A stretch of 64,000 nucleotides of DNA, from positions 14,904,673-14,968,672 of the forward strand of contig NC_063177.1 of the NCBI RefSeq assembly GCF_023159225.1. The letters are read 5' to 3'. A program made the position numbers and the translations under genes. Below are positions 49,790 to 60,629 of this stretch, piece by piece. Numbering within the stretch: position 1 is the stretch's first letter; every line of letters starts with the position of its first letter. This DNA comes from Perognathus longimembris pacificus. Taxonomy: Eukaryota > Chordata > Mammalia > Rodentia > Heteromyidae. The notes beneath the pieces were generated by a model. That model was given only the letters and a program-made list of their open reading frames with translations. It did no database searches and had not been told where the DNA came from.

Positions 49790-50403
49790 TGATTTTTTTT
49801 TTTTTTGCTAGTCCTGGGGTATGGACTCAGGGCCTAAACACTGCCTCTGGCTTCTTTTTGCTCAAGGCTAGCACTCTACTTCTTGAGCCACAGTGCCATG
49901 CCTCTGGCTTTTTTCTATATATATGTGTGGGACACACCTGGAAGTCAACCAGCTGGCCCCGCCTGTTTCTCAAGTCCTGGGGCCACGTGTGGCTAAGATG
50001 GCGCCTAACGATAAACCGGAGGCGGTTCTGTGGGCTGTGACCCCCCTCACATCTGCCCTTACACCTCTCCCCTTCCTGCTGATCTTTGACCTGATTGGCT
50101 CCTGTGCCCTATTTAGATGTATGTACTTCCTCATTAAACGAGATCTTGCACTGACTTGACTCCCAGACAAGTCTGATTGTCCTCCGGTGAGGGAGGGCTG
50201 GGTGCTGGCGGTCTGTCAACCCTTTCCTTTCTTGGCTCGTCTGGTCCGGTCGGGTGTGCCTTCCCCATCTCTCCCGCAGGTTGGGGGAGCGCGGGGGAGG
50301 CAGGATGCTAAAAACCCTGACATATGTGGTGCTGAGGAATTGAACCCAGAGCTTCACATATACGAGGCAAGCACTTTACCACCAGGCCATATTCCCAGTC
50401 CGC
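49790..50403 (-). repeat. IDL-Geo SINE split by family D LTR
   Basis: Pieces 49790-49925 and 50323-50403. Confidence 0.85.
49926..50322 (+). repeat. Solo LTR (family D)
   Basis: Runs TGTGGGACACACC to AAACCCTGACA with an attaaa poly(A) signal near 50132. Duplication tatg at 49922-49925 and 50323-50326. It splits a reverse IDL-Geo SINE. Confidence 0.85.
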
Positions 50404-50423
50404 AGCCCAGCATTTTTTAACTT

Positions 50424-50626
50424 TATTTTTTTGCCAGTCCTGGGACTTGAACTCAGAGCCTGAGCACTGTCCCTGAACTTCTTTTGCTGAATACTAGAGT
50501 TCTACCCCTTGAGCCACAGCACCACTTCTGGCTTTTTTTTTTTTTTTTTTCTGTTTTTGTGGTACTGGGGAGAACCCAGGGCTTCATGCTAGGCAAGCAC
50601 TCTACAACTTAGCGACATTCCCAGCA
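50424..50626 (-). repeat. IDL-Geo SINE
   Basis: Reverse copy with an internal poly-T expansion. Confidence 0.85.
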
Positions 50627-50631
50627 CAAAC

Positions 50632-50776
50632 TCTACATTTTGCTGGTCATTTTGGAGATGGAGTCTCACAGACTTTTCTGCCTGAGCTGTCCTTGAACTT
50701 CGGAAATATAGATCTCAACCTCCTGACTGGCTAGTATTATTAGTATTATAGGCAAGAGAAACCAGTGCCTGGCTAC
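50632..50776 (-). repeat. 7SL-type head of a B1-Geo SINE
   Basis: Reverse; Geo module replaced by the preceding IDL-Geo. Confidence 0.7.
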
Positions 50777-51116
50777 ACCATTTTTTCTTTCTTTTCTTCC
50801 CTCCCCCCTCCCTCCCCCCTCCCTTCTTTCCATCCTGTCTTTCTTTTCCCACCTTCTACTTACTCTTTTTCCTGGTTTCTTCTCTGTGGTTAGAAATCCA
50901 GGCTTTATCCTGCTCCACAGAAGCCATGCCTCCAGCCCAACTAAATCCCATTTTCAGACAGCAGTAAACTGAGCTTCAGAGTACTTAAGGCTATAGCAGA
51001 GACAGAGCTCCAGGGGCGTTCATCCCCTTGGAATGTAGAGTGGTGACACCCTGAAGTCACCCAGGATGTGGCTATGGCCATAGTTAACACCTCTGCTCCT
51101 ACCCTTGCCTTCTTGT

Positions 51117-51355
51117 TTTGTCTTTTTTTTTTGTCCATTGTGAGACTTAAACTCTGGGCCTGGGCACTGTCCCTGAGTTCTTCAGCTCAAGGTCAGTGCT
51201 CTACCACTTTGAGCCACAGTGCCACTCCCAATTTTCAATTTCCTGGTGGTTAATTGGAGAGAGGAGACTCAGGAATCCTGTCCTTGAACCAGGATCCTCA
51301 GATCTCAGCCTCCTGAGTAGCTAGGATTACAGGTGTGAGCCACTGGCACCCAGCT
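51117..51355 (-). repeat. B1-Geo SINE
   Basis: Complete reverse copy. Confidence 0.85.
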
Positions 51356-51562
51356 GGTTTTTTTTTTTTTGTTTTGTTTTGTTTTTTGCTACTGTTATGC
51401 CCAAGTCGCGAGAATACCACCAAGAGGATCACCGAGAGGCAGACGTTCTGAAATGCAAAAGCAAGGCTTTATTCAGGCGAGCTGCAACTCGGGCCTCATC
51501 CTACCCACCGACACAATGGAGGTTAGGAGGAAGGCCCCGAGCTGAGATTTCACAGAGCTTAT

Positions 51563-52115
51563 TGTGAGGTTTTTTTTTTTTTTTTTTTTTTTTTTTGGCC
51601 AGTCCTGGGGCTTGGACTCAGGGCCTGAGCACTGTCCCTGGCTTCTTTTTGCTCAAGGCTAGCAATCTGCCACTTGAGCTACAGCGCCACTTCTGGCCAT
51701 TTTCTGTATATGTGGTGCTGGGGAATCGAACCCAGGGCCTCATGTATATGAGGCAGGCACTCTTGCCACTAGGCCATATCCCCAACCCCTATTGTGAGGT
51801 TTTTAAAGTAGGTAGCCGGTAAAGGAGAACGCCATGCGGTATTCAAGTAGGAAAGAAAGTTTATTACGGAACTGCTGGCCTGTGGCCAAGATGATCCATG
51901 GCCAGAGAGAAGGGAGAGAGAGAGTGAGAGCCCCCCCCACCCAGCCCTGCCTTATATCTAGGGCAGGGGCAAGGGGTGTGGCCAGGTGGATTAGGATGTG
52001 ACCTCAGGGAAAGGGGAGGTAACTGCCTCCAGGTCTGCTGGTTACCCAGGTAACTGGGTGGAGACTTAATGAGGTGGGGGCATCTGCATGTGGCCCTCAG
52101 GGAGAGGACCTTACA
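51563..52115 (-). repeat. Solo LTR of family B nested in the class I LTR
   Basis: Reverse-strand LTR beginning TGTAAGGTCCTC, with a TATAAGG box and AATAAA. Duplication cttat at 51558-51562 and 52116-52120. A reverse IDL-Geo SINE (51571-51788) interrupts it. Confidence 0.85.
51571..51788 (-). repeat. IDL-Geo SINE, innermost of a triple nest
   Basis: Duplication attgtgaggttttt; young subtype. Confidence 0.9.
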
Positions 52116-52235
52116 CTTATAAAGGCAAAAAACCAAGTTACAGCAATCAGGTGTTCAAGCAAGATTAGGATACGGGTACAAATCTGATTGGCTCAGGACT
52201 CCAGGCATTCCGGGGCAGTTAAGAGTTAAGCATTC

Positions 52236-52455
52236 CCGGGCTGGGGATATAGCCTAGTGGCAAGAGTGCCTGCCTCGGATACACGAGGCACTAGGTTCGA
52301 TTCCCCAGCACCACATATACAGAAAAACGGCCAGAAGCGGCGCTGTGGCTCAAGTGGCAGAGTGCTAGCCTTGAGCGGGAAGAAGCCAGGGACAGTGCTC
52401 AGGCCCTGAGTCCAAGGCCCAGGACTGGCCAAAAAAAAAAAAAAAAAAAAAAAAA
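52236..52455 (+). repeat. IDL-Geo SINE in the class I LTR
   Basis: Duplication gagttaagcattccc; gcggcg/gcgggaag subfamily as at 53.9 and 60.2 kb. Confidence 0.9.
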
Positions 52456-52679
52456 GAGTTAAGCATTCCCAGGCGGTTAGAGTTAAGCAGGGAGTTTCCT
52501 GACCAGCTGGGCCCTAATAAGCTTGTCCTGCTAGCTGGGATATCTGGTGGCCTGGGTTACTCAAAGTTTAAACAGAAACAAAATGGGGGCTGCCTGAAAA
52601 TGGGGTTTACTTTAACTCTTCACTACTTCATCTTTACTTAATGAAAGGCCCTCACCCTAGAATAGGGTTTCTTTTTTTT

Positions 52680-53580
52680 TTTTTTTTTTTTTTTTTTGTC
52701 AGTTGTGAACTCATGTGGGTACTGTCCCTAAGTTCTTTTGCTCAAGGCTAGCACTCTACCACTGTGAACTTGTAATATGGAGGTCAGATCTGGCCAGCAC
52801 CATCATTGGCTGTTGAGGAGTGTCAGATTGACTCCATCTCAGATTAGTTAGAGAGAGCAGAAGCTGACTCCATCTTCACTAAGATCTCCCCTGCCCTATC
52901 CAGGGAAGTTCCCCTTCTCTGTGATATGATTGTGTAAACTGCCTGACCACCCGAGTAGTAGAATATTCAAGGTTAAACCTGTGCCCCCACCCCCCACCGC
53001 CATGAGTAAGCATATCCGCCTGCATCAAGTGAGCCCTGCCAAATTCGTGCGCCGAGTCTAATTAAAATGATAGGTTGGTTCAAACAGTTGCCATGAGGCA
53101 AATTGTAACCCCATTGGCCACCTGTGTGTGACCTGGCATGCTCTGTAAGTGTTGTAACCTCATTGGCCACCTGCATGTGGCAGGCTTGACCATGTGGTAT
53201 TTGCCTTTATAACCCGACCCCAAGCATGGCCCAGGGCACCTGGTCCCAGCTCCCGAGTCTGGCCTATGACCCTGGCCAGTCAGTATACTTTTTACTTCCC
53301 CAATAAATCCATCTTTTTACTTGAGACTGTCTCTGAGTGGTGGACTCTTAGAGGGATGGGGGATTCCCCCTACCCTCAGACCCCATTACATTGTGGTCCC
53401 CTCCCTTGGGGGGACCCCATTACATGAATCACAGTTCCACTTCTTTTTTTTGAGTTTGGAGATAAAAGTTTAAAGGGGACTTTTCTTCCCTGGCTGGTTT
53501 TGAACCACAATTCTCAGACCTTAACCTTCTGAATACCTAGGATTACAGGTATGAACCCTCAGTTCCTGGCTTAAGGGTTT
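52680..53580 (-). repeat. B1-Geo SINE split by family C LTR
   Basis: Pieces 52697-52770 and 53425-53575. Confidence 0.75.
52771..53424 (+). repeat. Solo LTR (family C), long
   Basis: TGTAATATGG to CCCCATTACA, 654 bp, with a tttataa box near 53206 and aataaa near 53302. It interrupts a reverse B1-Geo SINE. No clean target duplication was found, so the ends are approximate. Confidence 0.7.
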
Positions 53581-53612
53581 CTTGAAATAGCCAGGCTGTT
53601 AAAATTCTTGGA

Positions 53613-53818
53613 TGTGCGCTGAGAATGTGGCTTAGTGGTAGAGTGCTTGCCTAGCATGCATGGAGGCCTGGGTTTGATTCCTCAGCACCACATAAACATA
53701 AAAAGCCAAAAGCGGTGCTGTGGCTCAAGAGGTAGAGTGCTAGCCTTGAGCAAAAAGAAGTTAGGGACAGCACTCAGGCCCTGAGTCTCAAGTGCACAGG
53801 ATTGGCAAAAAAAAAAAA
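53613..53818 (+). repeat. IDL-Geo SINE, older subtype
   Basis: Forward copy. Confidence 0.85.
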
Positions 53819-53863
53819 AAGTTGAGAAGAACCATTTGTGCCCTGGAGTTAAGAAAACAGTCT

Positions 53864-54068
53864 GGGGCTGGGGATATAGCCTAGTGGCAAGAGTCCCTGC
53901 CTTGGATACACGAGGCCCTAGGTTCGATTCCCCAGCACCACATATACAGAAAACGGCCAGAAGCGGCGCTGTGGCTCAAGTGGCAGAGTGCTAGCCTTGA
54001 GCGGGAAGAAGCCAGGGACAGTGCTCAGGCCCTGAGTCCAAGGCCCAGGACTGGCCAAAAAAAAAAAG
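53864..54068 (+). repeat. IDL-Geo SINE, young subfamily
   Basis: Duplication aagaaaacagtctgg on both sides; gcggcg variant. Confidence 0.9.
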
Positions 54069-54207
54069 AAAAAAGAAAAAAAAAAGAAAAAGAAAACAGT
54101 CTGGACAACATAGCAAGACCTTGTTTCAAACGTAAGTAAACATTTCTCTTTTTTTTGTGTGCCGTACTAGGACTTAAACTCAGGGCCTAGACTCTGATCC
54201 TTAGCTT

Positions 54208-54643
54208 TGTAAGGGGTTAATGTAGAGGAGAGTAAGACTGACTTCATTTCAAATTCACTGAGAACTTACTTGCCCTTGAGAATTGAAAACAACTGACTAG
54301 CTTGTTACTCAAATGTTATCTCCAGTAACCACATCCCTGTTGGAAAACAGCCAGTCTTCCTAAGCACCTCGGATCTGAGAAATGTCAAAACTACCCAAAC
54401 TGTTTGGATAAGTCATCGCTTACTACACTAAGATTGTGTAGTCTGCTTGATCATCTGCATTGTAGTTTTTTCCTTCATAAGCCCAGACTGAAAACTGATC
54501 AGGGTCACAGTTACAGCTCCCAAGTATGTGCTGCGTCCCTGGCCAGCTTACCCTTCCCCCAATAAAGATCTTCTTGCATGAGACTATCTCTGTGTGATGG
54601 ACTCTGTAGGGGCCTGGAATCCCCTCCCCTGGACTCCATAACA
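54208..54643 (+). repeat. Solo LTR (family C), short
   Basis: TGTAAGGGG to CTCCATAACA, 436 bp. The end after aataaa matches the 52.8-kb LTR. Duplication gctt at 54204-54207 and 54644-54647, inside a reverse B1-Geo SINE. Confidence 0.82.
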
Positions 54644-54709
54644 GCTTTTCACTTAAGGCTAGTGCTCTACCATTTGAGCTACATCACTTCTGGCTTTTTG
54701 TTTCTTTCT

Positions 54710-54925
54710 TTCTTTCTTTTTTTTTTTTTTTTTTTGCCAGTCCTGGGCCTTGGACTCAGGGCCTGAGCACTGTCCCTGGCTTCTTTTTGCTCAAGGCTAG
54801 CACTCTACCTCTTGAGTCACAGCGCCACTTCTGGCTTTTTTCTATATATGTGGTGCTGAGGAATCGAACCCAGGGCTTCATGTATACGAGGCGAGCACTT
54901 TACCACTAGGCCATATTCCCAGCCC
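54710..54925 (-). repeat. IDL-Geo SINE nested
   Basis: Duplication acttctggctttttg on both sides. Confidence 0.9.
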
Positions 54926-55100
54926 ACTTCTGGCTTTTTGATGGGTAATCGGAAATAAGAGTCTCCAGGACTTTCCTGCTCAGTCTGGCTTCAAACTGCA
55001 ATCCTCAGATCTCAGCCTCCTGGGTAGTTAGCATTATAGGAATGAGCCATCAGGACACAGCTGATAAAATAAAAATTCTTTATGTAAAAGAAAGCATAGA

Positions 55101-55300
55101 AGGCTGGGAATGTAGCTTAGTGGTGAGTGCTTACCTACCATGCATGAAGCCCTGGATTCGATTCCTCAGTACCACATACACAGAAAAAGCCAGAAGTGGG
55201 CGCTGTGGCTCAAGTGGTAGAGTGCTAGCCTTGAGCAAAAAAGAAGCCAGGGATAGTGTTCAGGTCCTGAGCCCAAGCCCTAAGACTGGCAAAAAACAAA
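55101..55300 (+). repeat. IDL-Geo SINE
   Basis: aaagaaagcatagaagg / aaagaaagcatagagg duplication. Confidence 0.9.
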
Positions 55301-55318
55301 ACAAAACAAAGAAAGCAT

Positions 55319-55327
<9 letters not shown>

Positions 55328-55389
<62 letters not shown>

Positions 55390-55390
55390 T
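55328..55390. repeat. (TA)n microsatellite
   Basis: About 30 units with one c interruption. Confidence 0.95.
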
Positions 55391-55394
55391 TTTT

Positions 55395-55595
55395 TTTGCC
55401 AGTCCTGGGGCTTAAATTCAGGTCCTGAGCACTGTCTCTGGCTTCTTTTTGCTCAAGGCTACTAGCACTCTACCACTTGAGCCACAGTGCCACTTCTGGC
55501 CTTTTCTATATATGTGGTGCTGAGGAATCGAACCTAGGGCTTCATGTATACAAGGCAAGCACTCTTTCCACTTGGCCACATTCCCAGCCCCAGAT
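55395..55595 (-). repeat. IDL-Geo SINE
   Basis: Reverse copy. Confidence 0.9.
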
Positions 55596-55668
55596 ATATT
55601 TTTTTAAGCTAGGAATGTCTCTAGGGGTCAAAGTACATAGCACCTGGGTCAGAATTAGCCTTCTAGAA

Positions 55669-55862
55669 TTCTGGAAATGTGGCTTAGTGGTAGAGTGCTT
55701 GCCTAGCATGCATGAAGCCCTGGGTTCAATTCCTCAGTACCACATAAACAGAAAAAGCCAGAAGTTGATGCTGTGGCTCAAGTGGTAGAGTGCTAGCTTT
55801 GAGCAAAAGCAGCTTGGGGACAGTGTCCAGGTCCTGAGTTCAAGCCCCAGGACTGGCAAGAA
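55669..55862 (+). repeat. IDL-Geo SINE
   Basis: Older subtype, forward. Confidence 0.85.
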
Positions 55863-55959
55863 AGAAAGGAAAGAAGTTAGGAAGGATGGCAGAGGGGGGG
55901 GGGGGATGGAGGGAGAGAGTAGAAAAGAAAAGAAAGAAAGAAATTCCAGTGGCCTGTTT

Positions 55960-56845
55960 GGAACTTGAAAGCTTAAATCTCTGGTGAATTGTCCTCTTGG
56001 CAACTGTATGCCACCCCCTAGCCTCCCTTGAACTGTAGGCAACAGTTCTCCCCCCTTTCCTGTGTCCAGGCTGGGTGACTTGGGGCCCTTCTAAGGTGAC
56101 CTGAGCTCAGGTCCTCCATGTGCATGAAGCCATTCCTTTTAGCAATCCACTCTTGCAGGAAGGAGCTGTGCTGCACCCTCCTGCAGTCTGGCTATCAATT
56201 GGGGCCACTGCCCAGCGCTGGACAGGGACCAAAGCTCTTCCTTCATGAAGCCATCCCTTCTCTTTTCTGCCTGTTTCAATTGCTATGGTCCCAGATAATC
56301 TGCTGTTTTCACTTTAAATGCCAAAATGCTTGGAAAAAGTACTTTTCCTCCTCCTCTTCCCACCCCCCCTTTCCCTTCCTCCTCCTCCTTCTTCACCTCC
56401 TGCATGTGGGTTGCCAGAAGCTCTCACTAAAGTGGGGTAGGGGGTACTGATGCTTGAACCAGATAGACTCTGTCTTTTGTTTTCTCCCTTTTGCCACCTA
56501 CCCTCCATTGTGGAGAGTCTCCCTGACTTCTGTATCAAAAATAAATAAATAGCAAAGATAGTTGTAGAGGAAAGACTCTGGGAAGATACATTGTAACAAG
56601 TGCTTTGAGGGTTTTATGTATCTATAAAGACATGTACTATTTGACCAAGTAATTCTACTTTAGACTTGGTTACATATTTGTATAGTGAAAGACAACTTAT
56701 TGTAAAATTGTTTACAGGAATAAAAGACTGAAGCAGTCAGTAGGAATCTGGACAAACAACACACCAGGGCAGGAACATTTTATTTCATAAAAGAAAGAAA
56801 TGAGATGAATCTGGTGAATTTAAATTTTTTAATGTATTAATAAAA
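55960..56845. other. Intergenic sequence without recognised feature
   Basis: Includes a pyrimidine-rich stretch at about 56343-56400; nothing else I can name. Confidence 0.45.
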
Positions 56846-56848
56846 ATA

Positions 56849-57005
56849 AGCCAGATGCTGGGGTCATTTAAGCCTATAATTCTAGACACTCAGGAGGCTG
56901 AGCTATGAGGAGGAAAGTCTATGAGACTCTTATCTCTAATTATCCACCAAAAAGCCAGAAGTGAGTTTTGGCTCCAGTGGTAGAGTGTTAGCCTTGAGCA
57001 CAAAA
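56849..57005 (+). repeat. B1-Geo SINE, truncated
   Basis: Forward; its Geo module ends early where the next copy starts. Confidence 0.75.
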
Positions 57006-57007
57006 GC

Positions 57008-57208
57008 CCAGGTGGCTCATACCTATAACCCTAGAACCCTAGAAGATAGCCACAGCAGGAAAATTCTGAGACTCTTATCTCTAGTTAACCACAAAAAGCC
57101 AGAAGAGGAGCTGTGGCTCAAGTGGTAGAGTGCTGACCTTGAGCTAAATAGCACAAGAACAATGCTCAGTCCCTGAATTCAAGTCCCAGGACCAACACAC
57201 ACAACACA
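57008..57208 (+). repeat. B1-Geo SINE
   Basis: Forward copy about 80 bases before the KGD4 retrocopy. Confidence 0.8.
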
Positions 57209-57286
57209 AGCTCATAGCATCTAGACCATGAGTTTAAGCTCTAAACTTGGGACTTTTGGGACTTGCACACACACACAAAAAGTATA

Positions 57287-57913
57287 GACATCCGCCCCCG
57301 GCCCGGCCCGCTCGCCCGAGCGCCGCGGCTCGGCTCGCTCGGGCCCGGAAGCCGCCCTGCCGGCCTGGGGTCAGGATGGGCAGCAAGATGGCGTCCGCCA
57401 GCAGGGTCATCCAGGTAGTCAAGCCACATGCTCCATTGATAAGATTCCCTAGCAGAAGAGACAATCCTAAACTCAGTGCATCGGAAGCTATGAGTTCGGC
57501 AGGGCTCCCCCCTCACTCTTCCTTGATCTCCCAGCATGCTAAGGGAAGTAAATCACCAGACACGATACACCCCGGTCCACCGGACACGGCAGCAATATTA
57601 AAAACATTACCTCAGAAATACAGAAGGAAACTTGTCTCTCAGGAAGAAATGGAATTTATCCAGCGTGGAGGGCCAGAATAATCATTGAGGCTGCTGCTTA
57701 TCATCAAAGAATTATCTTTACAATAAAGGACTTCCAAATGACAACTACAAATTGTATTTAAACAACCTTAATATCCTGAGAAAATGAAATATAGAAAATA
57801 CAGATGGATACTTCTATCTCCTAATTTATGTAACTTGGTCAGCTTCTCCACAAGCTTACCAACTTGTTTATGTATTTCATACTTATTAAAGTACACATTT
57901 AAAAATGTTAAAA
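57287..57913 (+). pseudogene. KGD4: Processed retrocopy of KGD4 (MRPS36) mRNA
   Basis: A single intronless block holds a GC-rich 5' leader unlike its AT-rich surroundings, a full KGD4-like reading frame, a 3' UTR and an A-rich end after attaaa. The 10-base sequence aaaaagtata stands at 57277-57286 and again at 57914-57923. This is the signature of LINE-1-mediated retroposition. KGD4 encodes a small adaptor that recruits the E3 subunit to the mitochondrial 2-oxoglutarate dehydrogenase complex (earlier assigned to the mitoribosome as MRPS36). The insert is near full length, 5' UTR included. Whether it is expressed is unknown; no promoter is evident beyond the copied 5' UTR. Confidence 0.9.
57376..57681 (+). 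CDS. KGD4: Intact KGD4-like reading frame in the retrocopy, 101 codons
   Basis: ATG GGC at 57376 opens MGSKMASASRVIQVVKPHAP; the frame runs without stop or shift to QEEMEFIQRGGPE and TAA at 57679-57681. Human KGD4 as remembered is 103 residues; this copy starts at the second Met and lacks one residue in the mid region (PDTIHPGPPD). The C-terminal KTLPQKYRRKLVSQEEMEF is unchanged, while the middle carries several substitutions. It is either a young pseudogene not yet broken or a functional retrogene; the sequence alone does not decide. Confidence 0.6.
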   Translation: MGSKMASASRVIQVVKPHAPLIRFPSRRDNPKLSASEAMSSAGLPPHSSLISQHAKGSKSPDTIHPGPPDTAAILKTLPQKYRRKLVSQEEMEFIQRGGPE

Positions 57914-57924
57914 AAAAAGTATAA

Positions 57925-57928
<4 letters not shown>

Positions 57929-57958
<30 letters not shown>
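57929..57958 (+). repeat. (TG)n microsatellite
   Basis: Pure run just past the retrocopy's 3' duplication. Confidence 0.95.
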
Positions 57959-57961
<3 letters not shown>

Positions 57962-58278
57962 GACAACATGGGACTGCAACATCACCTTGGGGCACCTCTC
58001 CAGGACTAAATGATTCAATGTGTTAAATAAGTAAGTAGGAAGGAAGGCAAAACTAAGGGGCTGAGACAGCAATGTTTTAAGGATCCTGTGTGTTATCTGA
58101 TTTGCAGAGCAAGCAAAGAGAGTAGTAGTATTTTGAGAGTAGTCAAAAAAATCCCACTCTGCACACAATGAAGGGTGATGTGGGCATTTAGAACCACCCA
58201 CTTGTGTTTGTGATTAAAATAAATCTTCCCTTGCAAATGTTTTGTGAATACAGAAGACAGTTTCAATTATGATAATTA

Positions 58279-58390
58279 GGCTGGGAATGTAGCTCAGAGA
58301 TAGAACACTTGCTTCACATGCCTGAAGCCTATGAGGGGGGAGCACCATAGCTAGGCACAGTAGCACATGCCTGTCATCCCCAGCAACATA
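58279..58390 (+). repeat. ID-like plus 7SL-like SINE without Geo
   Basis: aggctgggaatgtagctcag then agcacatgcctgtcatcccc. Confidence 0.6.
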
Positions 58391-58394
58391 GGGA

Positions 58395-59195
58395 TGTTGT
58401 GCCAATCGTGGGTGTATGCCAATCAGAGAACAGGAGCATCGGATCTGAACAAAACAGAAAAAATGAATCAGAATGAACAAAAGCCAGAAGCTTCTGGAGA
58501 ATGGTCAATATCTGGGAGAAGAGCCAACTGGGAATAAATTTCCCATTTTCATAGATGCTAGCCTGAGAGTAAGCCAAAGCCAATGTGACATAGGTCGATG
58601 AAACTCTAGTAGACTCCAGTTCAGTCTTTCTGACCAGAGAAGTTAATAGGTCAGAAATCAGCTGATTTGTAGCTGTAGGAAACTGAAGGAAGAATCTTGG
58701 GAAAAAAAGAGGAGCCAGAGAGGATAAAGCCCAAATTCTGTGCATATGTGATTCCTTAGTGGCTGGCCTATCCTTGAATCAAGCATACACAGGAAGATTC
58801 AAGGCAACCTAGCAGAGAAGATGTGAGATTTGACCTGACCTGCCACTCAAAAGACAGAATCTAAAGTTTAGGCTCAAAGTGTAGAGTCACTGCCTACTAA
58901 CATAAGACCAATTAAGAGGGAAAGAAAAGTACCAAAAACAGTATTATACAGAATTTGTTAAAGAGTTTAAATTCCTACAACATAATATTTACCACAACTT
59001 TGTTCAATTGAAAAAAAAAATCAACTAAATAGAACCAGAAAAAAAACAGTGAGCCATTCTCCAGAGAAGAGACAATTCTTGGAGAACAAATTCAAGATAA
59101 TAGATAATATTAAAGCAGTTATTGTAATTATACCCAATGAGATAAAGTAGAAGTCAGCAAATGTTTTCTACAAAAGGTCAGAGAAAATAGTTTAG
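58395..59195. other. Intergenic AT-rich sequence without recognised feature
   Basis: No exon-like or repeat structure that I can support. Confidence 0.45.
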
Positions 59196-59214
59196 GCCTT
59201 TTTTTTTGGTGGGG

Positions 59215-59412
59215 GGGGGGTTGCCAGTCCTGGGGCTTAAACTCAGGGCCTGAGCACTGTCCCTGGCTTCTTTCTGCTCAAGGCTAGCACTCTGCCACTT
59301 GAGCCACAGTGCCATTTCCGGCTTTTTCTATGTACATGGTGCTGAGGAATCAAACCCAGGGCTTCATGTATATGAGACAAGCACGTTACCACTAGGCCAT
59401 ATTCCCAGCCCT
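59215..59412 (-). repeat. IDL-Geo SINE
   Basis: Reverse copy preceded by a G-run. Confidence 0.9.
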
Positions 59413-59524
59413 ATTTTAGGCTTTGTAGGTCACAAGTAATCTCTGTTGCAGTTACTCAACACTGAAGTTGTAGCTATGCCCATGTACAAACAAATGGTGC
59501 GACTGTTTCAATGAAACCTTAGGC

Positions 59525-59744
59525 TCTTGCTGGGCTCACACATGTAACCCTAGCTACTCAAGAGGCTGAGATCTGAGGATCAGCCAGCCCAGACAGAAAA
59601 GTCAGTGAGAATCTTATGTTCAATAAATTCCAAAAAAGCTGGAATTGTAGCTGTGGCCCAAGTGGTAGAGCACTAGTCCTAAGCAAAAGAATAACAGGGA
59701 TAGAGCCCAGGCCCTGAGTTCAAGCAGGATGACCAGCAAAAAAT
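59525..59744 (+). repeat. B1-Geo SINE
   Basis: Forward copy. Confidence 0.8.
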
Positions 59745-59759
59745 TTTTTTAACTGTTTT

Positions 59760-60120
59760 TGGTTATTTACTGAATAACAAATCACCCCAAAATTGAGTGG
59801 CTTAAAACAGCAACCACTTTGTTATATTTTGTCATAGTTTGGGGAGCTGTTCTGTCTGATTTGTTCTCAGCATGAGTGTGGCTGGCACTTAGCTCATTTC
59901 AAAGGCTTGGTCTTCCACAGGGGTTGTAGACATCAATCTCCCTGTGGCCCATTTATGTAGCCTAGACTTCCTCAACCAGCAGCAGGGCCCCAAGACCAAG
60001 GGTCCCAAAGGAAGCAGGCAGAAATCTTTTCGCAATAGCTTGGAAATGACATAGCCCCACTTTCTCCATGGTCGAAGTCCTGAGGCATCAAGTCTCCTTG
60101 TAAGATAAGGATGTGAGAGA
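59760..60120 (+). repeat. Possible old MLT1-like fragment
   Basis: Contains taacaaatcaccccaaaatt and gagtggcttaaaacagcaac, a motif of degraded mammalian LTR repeats; assignment is weak. Confidence 0.35.
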
Positions 60121-60183
60121 TGAGAGAGACCAACAGAGCCATTTTGGACTTGGAAGGTCCTAAATAATCAAGAGATTAAACTC

Positions 60184-60372
60184 TGGGCTGGGGATATAGC
60201 CTAGTGGCAAGAGTTCGATTCCCCAGCACCACATATACAGAAAACGGCCAGAAGCGGCGCTGTGGCTCAAGTGGCAGAGTGCTAGCCTTGAGCGGGAAGA
60301 AGCCAGGGACAGTGCTCAGGCCCTGAGTCCAAGGCCCAGGACTGGCAAAAAAAAAAAAAAAAAAAAAAAAAA
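60184..60372 (+). repeat. IDL-Geo SINE, young subfamily with ID deletion
   Basis: gtggcaagagttcgattcc shows a clean internal loss; duplication agagattaaactct. Confidence 0.9.
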
Positions 60373-60391
60373 GAGATTAAACTCTCCTGTG

Positions 60392-60529
60392 AGCTAGCTG
60401 CTATTTATCAACATGGACTTCCATATGAACTCTTCCATGTTTCTTTCCATGCTCTTTTAGAGCTAGCTGTTACTTATCAATATGGACTTCCATATGAACT
60501 CTTCCATGTTTCTTTCCACACTCTTTTAG
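60392..60529 (+). repeat. 69-bp tandem duplication
   Basis: agctagctg...ctttccatgctctttta at 60392-60460 repeats at 60461-60529 with a few changes. Confidence 0.9.
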
Positions 60530-60629
60530 GAAGTAGGGGTGGGTGTCAATCAAACATTGTGCCGCCGTGTACATTCTGGCACAGTCTGTTAGGAATAGAA
60601 TCACCGGGCCACAGGGCCTATACTTCCAC

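Larger units (their letters stand above)
51393..52622 (-). repeat. Solo LTR of the same class I family, broken by nested insertions
   Basis: Ends tgttatgccc and ...actcttca on the plus strand, flanked by ctac (51389-51392, 52623-52626). It is interrupted by another LTR (51563-52115), which itself holds a SINE, and by a second SINE at 52236-52455. Confidence 0.85.
54155..55063 (-). repeat. B1-Geo SINE split by an LTR and a SINE
   Basis: Three pieces: 54155-54207, 54644-54700 and 54926-55063. Confidence 0.75.
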
